A DNA stretch of 64,000 nt from Promethearchaeota archaeon (lineage in GTDB: Archaea > Asgardarchaeota > Lokiarchaeia > Sigyniarchaeales > SOKP01): assembly GCA_019058365.1 (NCBI GenBank), contig JAHPZE010000001.1, forward strand, positions 1-64,000, read 5' to 3'. Under the pieces are notes generated by a model. It ran no database searches. It saw only the letters and a list, made by a program, of their open reading frames with translations, and was not told the origin of the DNA. The position numbers were made by a program, and so were the translations under genes. Shown one piece after another: positions 49,515 to 59,818 of this stretch (position 1 is its first letter; each line of letters starts with the position of its first letter).

Positions 49515-52500
49515 ATGTTTGAAGAAAAGAGAGAACTGAACGAGAAGGATAAGGAGGAGAGCTTTATTACAAAGGTATCAGATGGTCTGGAATTCCCAAT
49601 TATTGGTATTGGCGCATCTGCGGGAGGTTTAGAAGCATTTGAGCAATTTTTTACAAATATGCCTTCAGATACTGGAATGGCTTTTGTTTTAGTAACTCAT
49701 TTAGATCCTACTCATAAAAGTATTTTGAGTGATTTAATAAAGAGATATACTCAAATGACAGTTGTTCAAGCAGAAGACAAAGAGTATATTAAGCCTAATT
49801 GGGCATATATAATACCTCCTAATCAAAATATAACTATAAAAGAAGGTAAACTCCATCTCACTGAACGTTCAGAATTTAGGGGTAGGAGATTGCCGATAGA
49901 TGAGTTTTTCCGCTCTTTGGCTGAAGAAAAGCAAGAAAAAAGTATAGGTATTGTGCTATCTGGAACTGGAACAGATGCAACCCTTGGGTTAAGGGAAATA
50001 AAGGGTGTTGGGGGGATGGTAATGGTTCAAGACCCCAAAACAGCTAAATACGATGGAATGCCAAGAAGTGCAATAGACAATGTTATAGTTGATTTTATTT
50101 TATCTCCAAATGATATGCCTGAATATCTAATAAAATATGTCAAACATTTACCCTCGGATATCGAACAATTAGAAGCACCTATAAAAATTAAAGATACAAT
50201 AGAAGAAATATTTACTCTCTTGCACAACAAAGTTGGACATGATTTTTCTGCTTATAAATTAAACACGCTTTTTCGACGAATTGAAAGACGTATGACTGTA
50301 TGTCATATTACTCAATATAAAGATTATATACAATATTTAAAGGATTATCCAGAGGAAATAGATAACCTTTTTCGAGAACTTTTAATTGGAGTTACTAATT
50401 TTTTCCGAGACAAAGAAGCATTTAAATCTTTCAACGAACAAGCTATCCCAAAGCTTTTTGAAAATAAAAATCTTAAAGATGCTGTTCGTATTTGGATCCT
50501 TGGCTGTTCAACTGGAGAAGAGGCTTATTCAATCGCAATGCTATTAAAAGAAAAAATGGATTTGCTAAAGAAAGAAATTAAAATCCAGATATTTGCTACT
50601 GATATTGATATTAGGGCTATAGATAAAGCACGACAAGGAATTTTTCCTGATAATATTGTCGTTGATGTTCCTCCTAATTTAATCACTAAATATTTTTCGA
50701 TGGAAAATGGCTTTTATCAAATTAAGAAAAATATTCGAGATATGATTGTATTTGCTGTACAGAATGCTATCACTGATCCTCCATTTTCGAATGTTAATTT
50801 AATTTGTTGTAGAAATCTTTTAATTTATTTAACAGCTGAAATTCAAAAAAAGTTATTATTACTTTTTCATTATTCATTAAACCACAATGGTTATCTCTTT
50901 TTAGGGAATTCAGAATCATTAAATGGTTTTGCCAAATATTTCAATGTAATTGATAAAAAATGGAAAATCTTTCAAAAAAAGGAAGTAAATTTAATAGATA
51001 GAGAATTTCCAAGACCTTTCCCTCCCTTGGTTGATTACAATTATAAACGAAAACCTCTTGAGAAAATAAAGATACCCGAAAAAATTAATTATCGTGATTT
51101 AATAGAACAATTATTAATTGAGAAGTATGCCCCTACGAGTGTTATTATTAACGAAAATTTTAATGTTTTATATATATATGGACATACTTACAAATTTTTA
51201 GAATTACCTTCTGGGGAAATAAACCTAAATATCTTAAATATGGCTCGGGAAAGTTATAAAATAAAATTAATAACGGGATTAAGAAAATTAGCCTTAACTA
51301 AAAAAGAAATACGTTTCGATAATTTAAAAATTGACGAGAATGGAAAGAACTTATTATTTAATATGATTCTTAGCCCAATAGTAAAACCTAAAACTATGGA
51401 AGATTTAATTTTAATTCAATTTGAAGAAATTTACCCTAAAAAAGATGAAAAAGAAAAGATCATAACAGAAAAAACTGAAGATATTAGTGAACTGCGTATC
51501 AAACAACTTGAAATGGAATTAAGTTCAACTAAACAGTATTTACAAACTACTATTGAAGAATTAGAAACTTCAAATGAAGAACTGAAATCTACAAATGAGG
51601 AATTACAATCTTCAAATGAAGAACTTCAAAGTACAAACGAAGAATTACAAACATCCAAAGAAGAATTACAATCTATAAATGAGGAATTAGTTACTGTAAA
51701 TACAGAATTAGATGCAAAAATTGTTGAAGTTACTAAAACCAATAATGATATGAACAATTTATTGAGTACAATTAACGTTGGAACTTTATTCTTAGATGAT
51801 AATCTGAATATAAATCGTTTTACTCCTCCGACTTCGAATATTTTTAATTTAATTCAAACTGATATTGGACGACCAATAAGTGATATATCGTCTAATTTAG
51901 AATATAAGGATATTGTGGAGAATGCAAAAAAAGTACTTAAAACCTTAATTCCATTTGAAATAGATGTAAAGAATATCAATAACACTTGGTATACAATGCG
52001 AATAGTTCCTTATCGAACAGCTGATAATAAAATTGAGGGTATTGTAATTTCATTTATAGATATTACCAATCGAAAACTTATGGAAGAAAAATTACGATTG
52101 AATAGTAATATTTTAACACATTTGTCTGAGGGTGTAGCTCTTATAAGAGTTGATGATGGGAAAGTAGTGTATACAAATCCCACATTTGAGGAGATGTTTG
52201 GCTATAAACCTGGTGAAATTATTGGAGAATACGGGTCTATTATAACTGCGCCAACCGATAAGAGTCCTGATGAAATAAATGAAGAAATTATGGGAATCTT
52301 GTTAAAATTAGGAGAATGGCATGGGGAACTTATGAACATAAGGAAGAATGGGACAACATTTTGGTGTTATGTTAATATTTCACTATTCAATGACCCTGAA
52401 TATGGAAAGGTCATTGTTTCAATTCATTCTGACATTACGGAGAAAAAGGAAAAAGATAATGAAATTCAAAATTTAGCAAAATTCCCTTCTGAAGACCCAA

Positions 52501-53462
52501 ATCCCGTTTTAAGAGTAAATAATGAGCGTGTAATCTATACCAATAAAACTGGTGAGACTTTATTTAATATTGATGAGAAAAGATTAGTCCCAAAAGTATT
52601 GGAAGAATCTATCAGTCAAGTTCTTATAAATAACGAAATTCAGGAGTTAGAACTTTTGTTAAATAGAAGAACATATACTCTAGCAATTACTCCAGTCGAA
52701 AACATGAATTATGTTAATATTTATGGAATGGATATAACAGAATGTAAAAAAGCAGAGGAGAAATTATCACATTTAATCTCAATGGTTTCGCATGAATTAA
52801 GGACACCAATCGCGGTTTTATTAATGTCAATAGAGTATATTAATCAAAATAAAAATAATCTTACTGAGGAATCAGAAAATGAGCTGATGGATGGTATCTC
52901 AAGAAACATTCGATTATTAGATAAGTTAGTAGAAGACATCTTAGTAATTTCTAGGATTGATGAAAAAAAGTTAAAATTAGATATGAAAGAATTTAGTCCC
53001 TTAGATATTATTAATGATATTCTATATCTCATGGAGCCTATAAGGACGCAAAAGAAAATAGATTTTATTGTTAATGTGGATAAAGACATTCGATTAAATG
53101 GTGATCCGAATAGAATCGATCAAGCTTTTCGAGTAATTATTGATAACGCAATAAAATATTCAAAGGAAAATTCGAAAGTGGAAATTCGGGTAATAAAAAA
53201 TTATCGAGGTAAATATAATTTAGATGATACTCCAGGAGTCCTCTTTCAATTCAAAGATTCTGGGCGTGGTATACCCAAAGAAGATCAACCTAATATCTTT
53301 GAACGTTTCTTCCGCTCAAGTAATGTGAATGATGTATCTGGGACGGGATTAGGGTTAGCCATCGCTAAAGATTTAATTGAGGCTCATAAGGGAAAAATTT
53401 TTATGGAGAGCAAATTAGAGAAAGGGACAACATTTCATCTCTTTTACCCTCAAATTGAATGA
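49515..53462 (+). CDS. CheB-CheR-PAS-histidine kinase fusion protein
   Basis: The 1315-residue signalling protein has, in order: CheB methylesterase (about 25-215; G-I-G-A-S-A-G-G-L, T-H-L-D, S-G-T-G-T-D-A) and CheR methyltransferase (about 235-500; G-C-S-T-G-E-E-A-Y-S near 330). A long coiled coil (about 660-745) is built of repeats of S-N-E-E-L/T-N-E-E-L. Two clear PAS domains and a weaker third follow (about 755-1075). The chain ends with a HisKA domain (S-H-E-L-R-T-P near 1092) and an HATPase_c domain (D-N-A-I-K-Y-S, D-S-G-R-G-I-P, G-T-G-L-G-L-A-I-A-K). No membrane helix or receiver is seen. No intact chemoreceptor is nearby; only an MCP fragment at 44.5 kb. Confidence 0.93.
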   Translation: MFEEKRELNEKDKEESFITKVSDGLEFPIIGIGASAGGLEAFEQFFTNMPSDTGMAFVLVTHLDPTHKSILSDLIKRYTQMTVVQAEDKEYIKPNWAYIIPPNQNITIKEGKLHLTERSEFRGRRLPIDEFFRSLAEEKQEKSIGIVLSGTGTDATLGLREIKGVGGMVMVQDPKTAKYDGMPRSAIDNVIVDFILSPNDMPEYLIKYVKHLPSDIEQLEAPIKIKDTIEEIFTLLHNKVGHDFSAYKLNTLFRRIERRMTVCHITQYKDYIQYLKDYPEEIDNLFRELLIGVTNFFRDKEAFKSFNEQAIPKLFENKNLKDAVRIWILGCSTGEEAYSIAMLLKEKMDLLKKEIKIQIFATDIDIRAIDKARQGIFPDNIVVDVPPNLITKYFSMENGFYQIKKNIRDMIVFAVQNAITDPPFSNVNLICCRNLLIYLTAEIQKKLLLLFHYSLNHNGYLFLGNSESLNGFAKYFNVIDKKWKIFQKKEVNLIDREFPRPFPPLVDYNYKRKPLEKIKIPEKINYRDLIEQLLIEKYAPTSVIINENFNVLYIYGHTYKFLELPSGEINLNILNMARESYKIKLITGLRKLALTKKEIRFDNLKIDENGKNLLFNMILSPIVKPKTMEDLILIQFEEIYPKKDEKEKIITEKTEDISELRIKQLEMELSSTKQYLQTTIEELETSNEELKSTNEELQSSNEELQSTNEELQTSKEELQSINEELVTVNTELDAKIVEVTKTNNDMNNLLSTINVGTLFLDDNLNINRFTPPTSNIFNLIQTDIGRPISDISSNLEYKDIVENAKKVLKTLIPFEIDVKNINNTWYTMRIVPYRTADNKIEGIVISFIDITNRKLMEEKLRLNSNILTHLSEGVALIRVDDGKVVYTNPTFEEMFGYKPGEIIGEYGSIITAPTDKSPDEINEEIMGILLKLGEWHGELMNIRKNGTTFWCYVNISLFNDPEYGKVIVSIHSDITEKKEKDNEIQNLAKFPSEDPNPVLRVNNERVIYTNKTGETLFNIDEKRLVPKVLEESISQVLINNEIQELELLLNRRTYTLAITPVENMNYVNIYGMDITECKKAEEKLSHLISMVSHELRTPIAVLLMSIEYINQNKNNLTEESENELMDGISRNIRLLDKLVEDILVISRIDEKKLKLDMKEFSPLDIINDILYLMEPIRTQKKIDFIVNVDKDIRLNGDPNRIDQAFRVIIDNAIKYSKENSKVEIRVIKNYRGKYNLDDTPGVLFQFKDSGRGIPKEDQPNIFERFFRSSNVNDVSGTGLGLAIAKDLIEAHKGKIFMESKLEKGTTFHLFYPQIE

Positions 53463-53522
53463 TTTAGGAAAAATGATAAACCGTAATAGGATTATTACTT
53501 TTTATCACTCCTCAAAATTATA

Positions 53523-53717
53523 CTAAATTACCAAAATCAAAGAATTGGATTAAAGTTAATTAAAGATTTATTAATAAAAGCAGGAGAATATTATAAATTA
53601 GTTTGTTCACAAGTACTAAAAGTTAATGAAAAAGCTATAAAATTATACAAACATCTTGTCTTTTTAATTAAAGAAGAAACTAAGATACATTTTAAAATGA
53701 TTAATAGATATATTTGA
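53523..53717 (+). pseudogene. C-terminal remnant of a GNAT acetyltransferase
   Basis: The frame reads R-I-G-L-K-L-I-K-D-L-L, then E-Y-Y-K-L-V-C-S-Q-V-L-K-V-N-E-K-A-I-K-L-Y-K-H-L-V-F and stops at 53717. This matches the acetyl-CoA-binding helix and the final N-x-x-A-I-x-L-Y-x-x-x-x-F motif of GNAT enzymes. The first half is missing and no start is present. It overlaps the 3' end of the convergent sugar-nucleotide dehydrogenase gene by 17 bases. Confidence 0.65.
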
Positions 53718-55071
53718 GATTAATCCTACCTATTGCTCTAAATGGTATAGCACCATTAAATTTATCATAATTATATAATCTTCTTCCATCTACTAAATTG
53801 GGTGTTTTCATCAATCGCCTAAAATCGTCTGGGGTTAGGGTTTTAAACTCATCCCATTCAGTAATCAATAGTGCACATTCAGAACCTTTTAAAGCGTCTT
53901 CTATAGAGTCAATGTATTTAACCTTATCCCCCATTTCCTCTTCTGCCGTCTTAAGAGCTTTAGGATCATATCCAATTATATCAGTCACTCCCCTTTTTCT
54001 TAATTCATTAACAACTCTGATACTTGCAGCTTCTCGCATGTCGTCTGTACCCGGTTTAAAAGCAAGACCTAGCAAAGTAACTTTTTTACCAGCTAATTTT
54101 CCAACTAATTCTTCTGCAATATCTACTATATGAATAGCTTGATCATCATTTATTTCTAAAACTGCCTTTAATAATCTTGAAGTATATCCTTTAGATTTCG
54201 ACCATACTTTTATTGCATTCACATCTTTATGAAAGCAAGAGCCTCCAAAGCCTGCACCTGCTCGTAAAAATCTCGGATTTATTCTATAATCAAACCCTAC
54301 ACCTTTCATAACTTGCAATACATCTACATTTGGTACTAATTCTGCAAAATTAGCGAATTCATTAGCATAGCTTATTTTTGTAGATAATAAGCAATTATTC
54401 CCATATTTAACTAATTCAGCACTTTCCAAATTCATTCGTAAAATAGGACATGTTTTTAAGTGATCTCCATAAAAATATTCATAAAATTCTTGGAGCATTG
54501 CACCGCTTTTTTCATCGAATTCACCAATAACAATCCTATCAGGATGTAGGGTATCTGAAACAGACGATCCTTCAGCCAAAAACTCGGGTTGCATACATAA
54601 TCCGAAATCTTTTCCCGGTATTTTTCCTGAAACTTCGGTTATTAGCTTTCCTACAAGATTTCTAGTAGTACCGGGAACTACAGTCGATCTCACAACCACT
54701 AGGTGGTAGGAATCTTTTTGTTTAAGAGCCTCACCAATTTCCCGAGCAGTACTCTCGATATAACCTAAATTAATGCTTCTATCTTCTCGCATTGGCGTGC
54801 CTTGAGTAATCATGGATATATCCGTTTCAAGAACAGATTTCACTGGATCAAGGAGACATTGTAATAACTCAGGCTTCGTGGCCTTTATATTGTCCATCAT
54901 TTCTTGTAAATTTGCTTCATAGAAGGGAGCTTTTCCCTCGTTAATCATATTAGCTTTTTTCTCGTTATGCGTAGATGCTAAAACTTTGATATCCTTATTA
55001 GCAAAACAAGCAGCACTGCATAATCCAATGAATCCCGTACCTAAAATGCTCACGGAATATTTATATACCAT
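53701..55071 (-). CDS. UDP-glucose/GDP-mannose-type sugar-nucleotide 6-dehydrogenase
   Basis: About 456 residues. An N-terminal Rossmann domain (I-L-G-T-G-F-I-G-L near residue 8), a central helical domain with G-F-G-G-S-C-F-H-K-D carrying the catalytic Cys, and a C-terminal domain with G-L-A-F-K-P-G-T-D-D-M-R-E-A. The enzyme oxidises the 6-hydroxyl of a nucleotide sugar twice to a uronic acid for surface glycans. I prefer the ATG at 55071 over a GTG four codons upstream, because the truncated paralog at 60.8-60.9 kb also begins with M-Y-K-Y-S. The nucleotide sugar cannot be fixed from sequence alone. Confidence 0.9.
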   Translation of the reverse strand: MVYKYSVSILGTGFIGLCSAACFANKDIKVLASTHNEKKANMINEGKAPFYEANLQEMMDNIKATKPELLQCLLDPVKSVLETDISMITQGTPMREDRSINLGYIESTAREIGEALKQKDSYHLVVVRSTVVPGTTRNLVGKLITEVSGKIPGKDFGLCMQPEFLAEGSSVSDTLHPDRIVIGEFDEKSGAMLQEFYEYFYGDHLKTCPILRMNLESAELVKYGNNCLLSTKISYANEFANFAELVPNVDVLQVMKGVGFDYRINPRFLRAGAGFGGSCFHKDVNAIKVWSKSKGYTSRLLKAVLEINDDQAIHIVDIAEELVGKLAGKKVTLLGLAFKPGTDDMREAASIRVVNELRKRGVTDIIGYDPKALKTAEEEMGDKVKYIDSIEDALKGSECALLITEWDEFKTLTPDDFRRLMKTPNLVDGRRLYNYDKFNGAIPFRAIGRINLKYIY

Positions 55072-55255
55072 TATTAAATTCACTTTTCGTTAATTCTAAT
55101 GATAATGCAAAATAAAGAATTCCAATTAAAACTTTTTTAAATAATTTCTCAAAATAAATTGATAAAACAGACTACAAAAAAAAGGTTTCAATATTTAATA
55201 AATTACAAAATTCAATATTCTTGATTTATTTTATTATAAAGAATTTTTAAAAAAA

Positions 55256-56896
55256 TTATCCTTCAAATTTTTTCCCATCAGTGTAATTTCTTGGATCTGA
55301 AGCATTATTTGGATCAAATTCGTATTTGATTGCTTTCATCCACGTGTGGTAATTACATGTAATCGGTCCAAATAGATCGCATTGATGTACGCTTCCTTCC
55401 ATATCCCCTATGCCCAAACCAATTCCGAGAGGATTTATCTTATTTGCCTCTATTACCGAATTAAGGTAATGAGTCGCAGCTTTACGAGAAGTTTCGTCTG
55501 TAATATCATACATAAATAACTCTTCTAAATGAGAAAACGTTCCCCCTTCATAAGGATTCCCCCAAACATTATCTGCTCCATCATCAACTAATCCCCCAAA
55601 ATCAATCGCTTTTTGTTTTAATCTCTCTCCGATTTTAGCGCCTTCAACGCACCAATCCCAGCTTCCCAGAGCGCCTAAAGATGTATGAAAACCTCCGCCT
55701 GCTCTAAATACTCCTCTCGTTGTATTGCATTGCCTTACTATTGCCATAAAAGCTAATGCTTTCATCGGCTTAAGCTGTGTAATGGGATTATATTCGCCAT
55801 TTGTTTTTTCGACTATATGATTCAACACTTTTTGCCGGTATTCGAATTCTTTTTCATTATCAGCCACAATAATTATCATCAATTCGTGGCCTCCTCTATG
55901 GGCTAAATCTTGAAAAATCTTTTCCGTATACATTGTAGTATTATTGGGAGCAGCAGCCAAGGCTAGATCGAAACCTTGTATTCTACAGAGACCCCAACAT
56001 ATTTCTGAATAGGCTAATAAGTATCCTGCATCCTTGAAATCTTCCCAATCGTCCCAAATAATGTGAAAAGCCTCGCAATTATCTGGCATCTTATTTTTAA
56101 CTAAACTGTAATTTGGAGAGCGACCTTGAATTTTCAGTACCTTTGGTCCTGGCCAATCGTAAAGTTTTATGGCCGCCTTTGTAAAAATACCCATACCTCC
56201 AAATGCTCCAAAATAACCTCTATATACTCCGCGTATGCTTGGTCCTGGACCGTCAGCAAAAAACCATTCAGAAGCGTCAATTTCTTTATTATGATCCTCA
56301 GCGCCCTCAAACGAACCCCAAGAACCTATCCTGCACACAATGCCTTCGGGCATGACCCATTCTGCTCCGACAATATTTCTATTAGAAAATCCTGTTGAAA
56401 TTCCGGTCCAACCTTGCCCACACATACTTGTGACCGTAACTAATTGGGATCCATTCGCACCACATCCAGCAATGTGACAGTTTAAACCTAATTTAAAAAG
56501 TTCCGTTTGAAGCTGACCGCTAATTACGTAAGGTTCAACCACTGCAATCATATTTTTTGTATCTACATCTAAAATTTTATTCATTCTTCGACAGTCTAAT
56601 ATTATCACCTTGTTCTCCTGTCCGGCACAATTATGAGCTCCCCAACCAGTACTTTGTGCTTTAAATTGCAACCCATTTTCGTTGCAGTATTTTACAATTT
56701 TCACGATTTCGTCTGTAGTAGAAGGTAAAACAACGCATATCGGACGATTCGTAAATTTAGATTTTCCCTCAGTCGCAAGATCTGCAAGATATTGATATGC
56801 ATAGTTGTCTAATAAGTAGTCATCAGAATTAGCAAATTTATTACCTACAATACTTTGCATTGCGATTAAAACTTCATTTCTATCTATTCTACTCAT
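55256..56896 (-). CDS. FAD-binding oxidoreductase (GlcD-like, VAO/PCMH family)
   Basis: The 546-residue protein has the N-terminal PCMH FAD-binding fold: V-V-L-P-S-T-T-D-E-I-V near residue 50, S-T-G-W-G-A-H near 82, and a substrate domain behind. Its FAD-loop region G-A-N-G-S-Q-L-V-T-V-T-S-M resembles glycolate or lactate dehydrogenases. It overlaps the upstream Fe-S protein gene by four bases and is the last gene of a GlcD-HdrD-GlcD operon. It probably oxidises a 2-hydroxy acid, passing electrons to the Fe-S partner. The substrate is unknown. Confidence 0.85.
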   Translation of the reverse strand: MSRIDRNEVLIAMQSIVGNKFANSDDYLLDNYAYQYLADLATEGKSKFTNRPICVVLPSTTDEIVKIVKYCNENGLQFKAQSTGWGAHNCAGQENKVIILDCRRMNKILDVDTKNMIAVVEPYVISGQLQTELFKLGLNCHIAGCGANGSQLVTVTSMCGQGWTGISTGFSNRNIVGAEWVMPEGIVCRIGSWGSFEGAEDHNKEIDASEWFFADGPGPSIRGVYRGYFGAFGGMGIFTKAAIKLYDWPGPKVLKIQGRSPNYSLVKNKMPDNCEAFHIIWDDWEDFKDAGYLLAYSEICWGLCRIQGFDLALAAAPNNTTMYTEKIFQDLAHRGGHELMIIIVADNEKEFEYRQKVLNHIVEKTNGEYNPITQLKPMKALAFMAIVRQCNTTRGVFRAGGGFHTSLGALGSWDWCVEGAKIGERLKQKAIDFGGLVDDGADNVWGNPYEGGTFSHLEELFMYDITDETSRKAATHYLNSVIEANKINPLGIGLGIGDMEGSVHQCDLFGPITCNYHTWMKAIKYEFDPNNASDPRNYTDGKKFEG

Positions 56897-58227
56897 TTTT
56901 TCATCAACTCCAATACTAATTGATTGATATCTCTATATTGAAGATCTTTCCCCATGTCTGAGATTGCATCTTCAAAATTAGTTTTACAAAATGGACAGGC
57001 ACTAACTATAAATTTCTCAGTATCTCTTTCTTTTGAAGCTTTTTTTAGAACAAATTCCGCCTCTTCAAGACGATTTTTTGCCGTAAGTATTGCCATTTCT
57101 GGATATGCCGCTTTCACACCGCCTCCTGAGCCGCAACAGTAAGTATACTCATTAATTCGAAACATTTCAACGAACTCTATTGCTTTTTTCATTCTTTTAA
57201 ATATCTCTCTTGGAACATCATAAACACCTTTAGCTCCTCGTCTATAAATTTTCGGCGGATCATATATAGTAATTTGATTGTACACTTTCTTTTTAGTTCC
57301 CTTCCATTCAGAAACATATGGTTCGGCACCTCTTCCTAAATGACATGGATCATGATAGGTTATTATCGGTTTTTTCTCCGTTTCATCAAATAGGATCTTC
57401 TTTTTCCGAATAGCTTCTTCAATTATTTCAACCATATGACGGAATTTGATTTTTTTCCACAACTTAATGTGGTCTTCATCTAATTGATGGGGATATTCTG
57501 CTACAAACATGGCATAACATCCAGGACACGCAGTTATTACTTCTTCGACTCCTAATCTATTGAACAACTCGATATTAGATTGCATGTATTTTTTAGAAGT
57601 TTCTACTTGACCAGATCTATAAATTGGAGAACCGCAGCAAATTTCGTCTTTAGAGACCTGGAACTCATAATCAATAGCATTTAGTATTTCCACACTAGCT
57701 TGGGCCATATCTTGCTGCCGATATGAAGCGGTACATCCCGTAAAAAATAATGTTTTTGAATTTGGATTTGATTTGGCGCCCGTCTTGCCGATCCAATCTT
57801 GTCGATTCTCATGGGGTTCGCCGTAAGGATTATTGTATTTCTCAGCAGCATCTGCGTATTTTCTATGAGAAGGATGAGGACCAATCCTCTCAACTATATA
57901 TCTTCTTACATCGAAAATGGTATCAAGAACTTCTAGGTCCGTAGAGTATTTGCAGGATGTATCACATGCCCCACATAGAGTGCATTGTAATACAGCATCC
58001 CTCATAGCCTCCGTAACTGCTATTCTATCATAATAAAGAGATGCTCCTACTACAATTTTTCCACCGCCAGACCAAGGGTGAAAATAGCCATAATCCATAG
58101 AGCAGCATACCGAGGAAAATTCGGCGGATTTTATTTGAGCCAATGGAGGCCATTTGCATAAACTACAGCGAGCACACCTCCAATATTCATCAGTATGTTT
58201 ATCTAGTAATTTTTTACTTTCTTCCAT
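56893..58227 (-). CDS. HdrD/GlcF-like Fe-S oxidoreductase with two CCG domains
   Basis: About 444 residues. An N-terminal ferredoxin-like part has C-x2-C-x2-C and C-T-L-C-G-A-C-D-T-S-C. Two cysteine-rich CCG domains follow: C-T-A-S ... I-C-C-G-S-P ... A-C-P-G-C, and D-P-C-H-L-G-R ... Y-C-C-G-S-G-G-G ... A-C-P-F-C. This is the HdrD/GlcF layout linking a flavoprotein to a disulfide or quinone-type acceptor. I prefer the ATG at 58227, which has AAAGGTGAT upstream, over a GTG three codons earlier. Two different GlcD-type flavoproteins flank it, an uncommon one-to-two ratio. Confidence 0.9.
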   Translation of the reverse strand: MEESKKLLDKHTDEYWRCARCSLCKWPPLAQIKSAEFSSVCCSMDYGYFHPWSGGGKIVVGASLYYDRIAVTEAMRDAVLQCTLCGACDTSCKYSTDLEVLDTIFDVRRYIVERIGPHPSHRKYADAAEKYNNPYGEPHENRQDWIGKTGAKSNPNSKTLFFTGCTASYRQQDMAQASVEILNAIDYEFQVSKDEICCGSPIYRSGQVETSKKYMQSNIELFNRLGVEEVITACPGCYAMFVAEYPHQLDEDHIKLWKKIKFRHMVEIIEEAIRKKKILFDETEKKPIITYHDPCHLGRGAEPYVSEWKGTKKKVYNQITIYDPPKIYRRGAKGVYDVPREIFKRMKKAIEFVEMFRINEYTYCCGSGGGVKAAYPEMAILTAKNRLEEAEFVLKKASKERDTEKFIVSACPFCKTNFEDAISDMGKDLQYRDINQLVLELMKK

Positions 58228-58243
58228 TTTTATCACCTTTAGA

Positions 58244-59710
58244 TTAAAAAATTAATTGCCCTTTATTGAGAATCATGTCAGGATCAAAAATTCTTTTCAA
58301 TTTTCTCAGCCCCTCTTGAAAAACTTGATTTTTATCTGTAAAAGCTAAGTCATTTATAAGTTCATATGAACGGGAGAAAAATCCCCCATGTAAATCCGCA
58401 AATTGACCTATTTCCTTAGCTATTGCTCTAACTTTTTCAAGTGAATATTCAATTTTATTAGAATCAGGTCTATCTGATATAATTGAAAATTCTAAATTTA
58501 CAGCTCTTGCTTGAATCAAGGGTTGCATATAGATATTCACCCGGTCCATTGGAAAACTACGCTTGTTAAGAATGTTTTCGACTGCATTAAGATGAGTTTG
58601 CACTCGATCTAGGGTTGTATTATAAAATATATCTATTGCTATGGATGTTTCGGAAAACTTAGGATGTGGATCAATTGTATTGCCATCAAGAAGAGGTTCG
58701 ATCTCATTTTGGGTTATCCCTGAGATATTATCACTTGCTTCAAAGCCAAGTTCACTAAGAATTTCGTTGCAACATTCCATCTGGTAAGAGATTTTATCAT
58801 CAGGGAATAATTCATAGCCGTTTATAGCAAATATCAAAATGTATTTCTTAATATTTCCATTTATAGATGGAAAAATAGCTTTCATTAAGTTATCATTAAT
58901 GATAAAAATTTCATCAATCCATCGTTTTCTTACTGCGGAGTATATAAATTCGGTGAGTGGTTTAATTGAATCTGAATTGATAAATCTGATTTTTCTTTTA
59001 GCAGGGATAAAATCACATTGCATAGAAATCCACGATACAATACCATAAGTACCTTTAGAAGCTTGTATTATTCTAAAAATATCTGTTTGACCAGGGCCTA
59101 GGGGACTAGTTAGAGCAGCCCCAAATTTTCTATTTGTTTCGATATCCAATGGACCTGCCGCTTCTCCCGTTCTGAATATTTCTCCATTACCAAATACAAC
59201 CTCCATACATAACAATGGATCTGAAATATCCCATTGCTTTTTAGCAATTAAATGAGGTTCTCGATCTAAAACGGAAGCGAGAACTGATTTTCCTGGTCTC
59301 GGGAGAAAAGGTGCTAATGGCCTAAGACCATGCTCTTTAAGTTTGGGAATTAGTTCCGCCCATGTTACCCCTGGCTCTATAACACAAACTCTATTTCTTT
59401 TATTAATAAAAGGAACTTGTTTCATATCATGTAAATCTAAAATTATAGTTTTATCATGACAGACTGTGTCGTTTAGGAATTTAGGGGAAGTCGTGCTGCT
59501 TATAATCACTACATTAATATTAATTAAAGTTCTGAAATATTGAATTAGTTTTGATATCTGGTCAGAATTCTCTGGTAAAATACTTATAATTGGAGTATCA
59601 CTTGTTTTTTCTAATATTGGTTTACAATAAAGTTCTCTAAGTAAATCTGAATCAGTAATTACTTTTTCTTTATTGATAATTTCATATAGTTTTTCAAAAT
59701 TAATTGACAT
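58244..59710 (-). CDS. FAD-binding oxidoreductase (GlcD-like, divergent paralog)
   Basis: The 488-residue PCMH-type flavoprotein has P-E-N-S-D-Q-I near residue 45, V-I-E-P-G-V-T-W-A-E-L near residue 110, and a C-terminal end like GlcD (I-F-D-P-D-M-I-L-N-K-G-Q-L). It is the first gene of the operon and differs strongly from the last GlcD-like gene. It is thus a second flavoprotein for the same Fe-S partner, or a different substrate subunit. The seven-base gap to the Fe-S gene supports cotranscription. A regulator gene is divergent from it across an inverted repeat. Confidence 0.85.
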   Translation of the reverse strand: MSINFEKLYEIINKEKVITDSDLLRELYCKPILEKTSDTPIISILPENSDQISKLIQYFRTLININVVIISSTTSPKFLNDTVCHDKTIILDLHDMKQVPFINKRNRVCVIEPGVTWAELIPKLKEHGLRPLAPFLPRPGKSVLASVLDREPHLIAKKQWDISDPLLCMEVVFGNGEIFRTGEAAGPLDIETNRKFGAALTSPLGPGQTDIFRIIQASKGTYGIVSWISMQCDFIPAKRKIRFINSDSIKPLTEFIYSAVRKRWIDEIFIINDNLMKAIFPSINGNIKKYILIFAINGYELFPDDKISYQMECCNEILSELGFEASDNISGITQNEIEPLLDGNTIDPHPKFSETSIAIDIFYNTTLDRVQTHLNAVENILNKRSFPMDRVNIYMQPLIQARAVNLEFSIISDRPDSNKIEYSLEKVRAIAKEIGQFADLHGGFFSRSYELINDLAFTDKNQVFQEGLRKLKRIFDPDMILNKGQLIF

Positions 59711-59768
59711 TTTAACTCATTCTCTTAATTTTCCAATAAGTATTAATTTAATTTATATGATTCATTTA

Positions 59769-59788
59769 TATATGCATCGTCGCATATA
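59769..59788. promoter_or_regulatory. Palindromic operator candidate in the GlcD/regulator divergent promoter
   Basis: TATATGC (59769-59775) and GCATATA (59782-59788) form a perfect inverted repeat with a six-base spacer. TATGCAT follows at 59791 as a possible third half-site. The site lies about 60 bases upstream of the first GlcD-like gene and 30 bases upstream of the wHTH regulator start. The regulator is the natural candidate to bind it. Confidence 0.6.
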
Positions 59789-59818
59789 AATATGCATTAA
59801 AGTATATTTATCATAATT

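Noticed and set aside
51500..51720. Tandem GAAGAA/GAGGAA-rich DNA repeats inside the kinase gene
   Set aside because: They encode heptad-like N-E-E-L coiled-coil repeats typical of CheB-CheR-PAS proteins, so this is coding sequence and not a repeat element.
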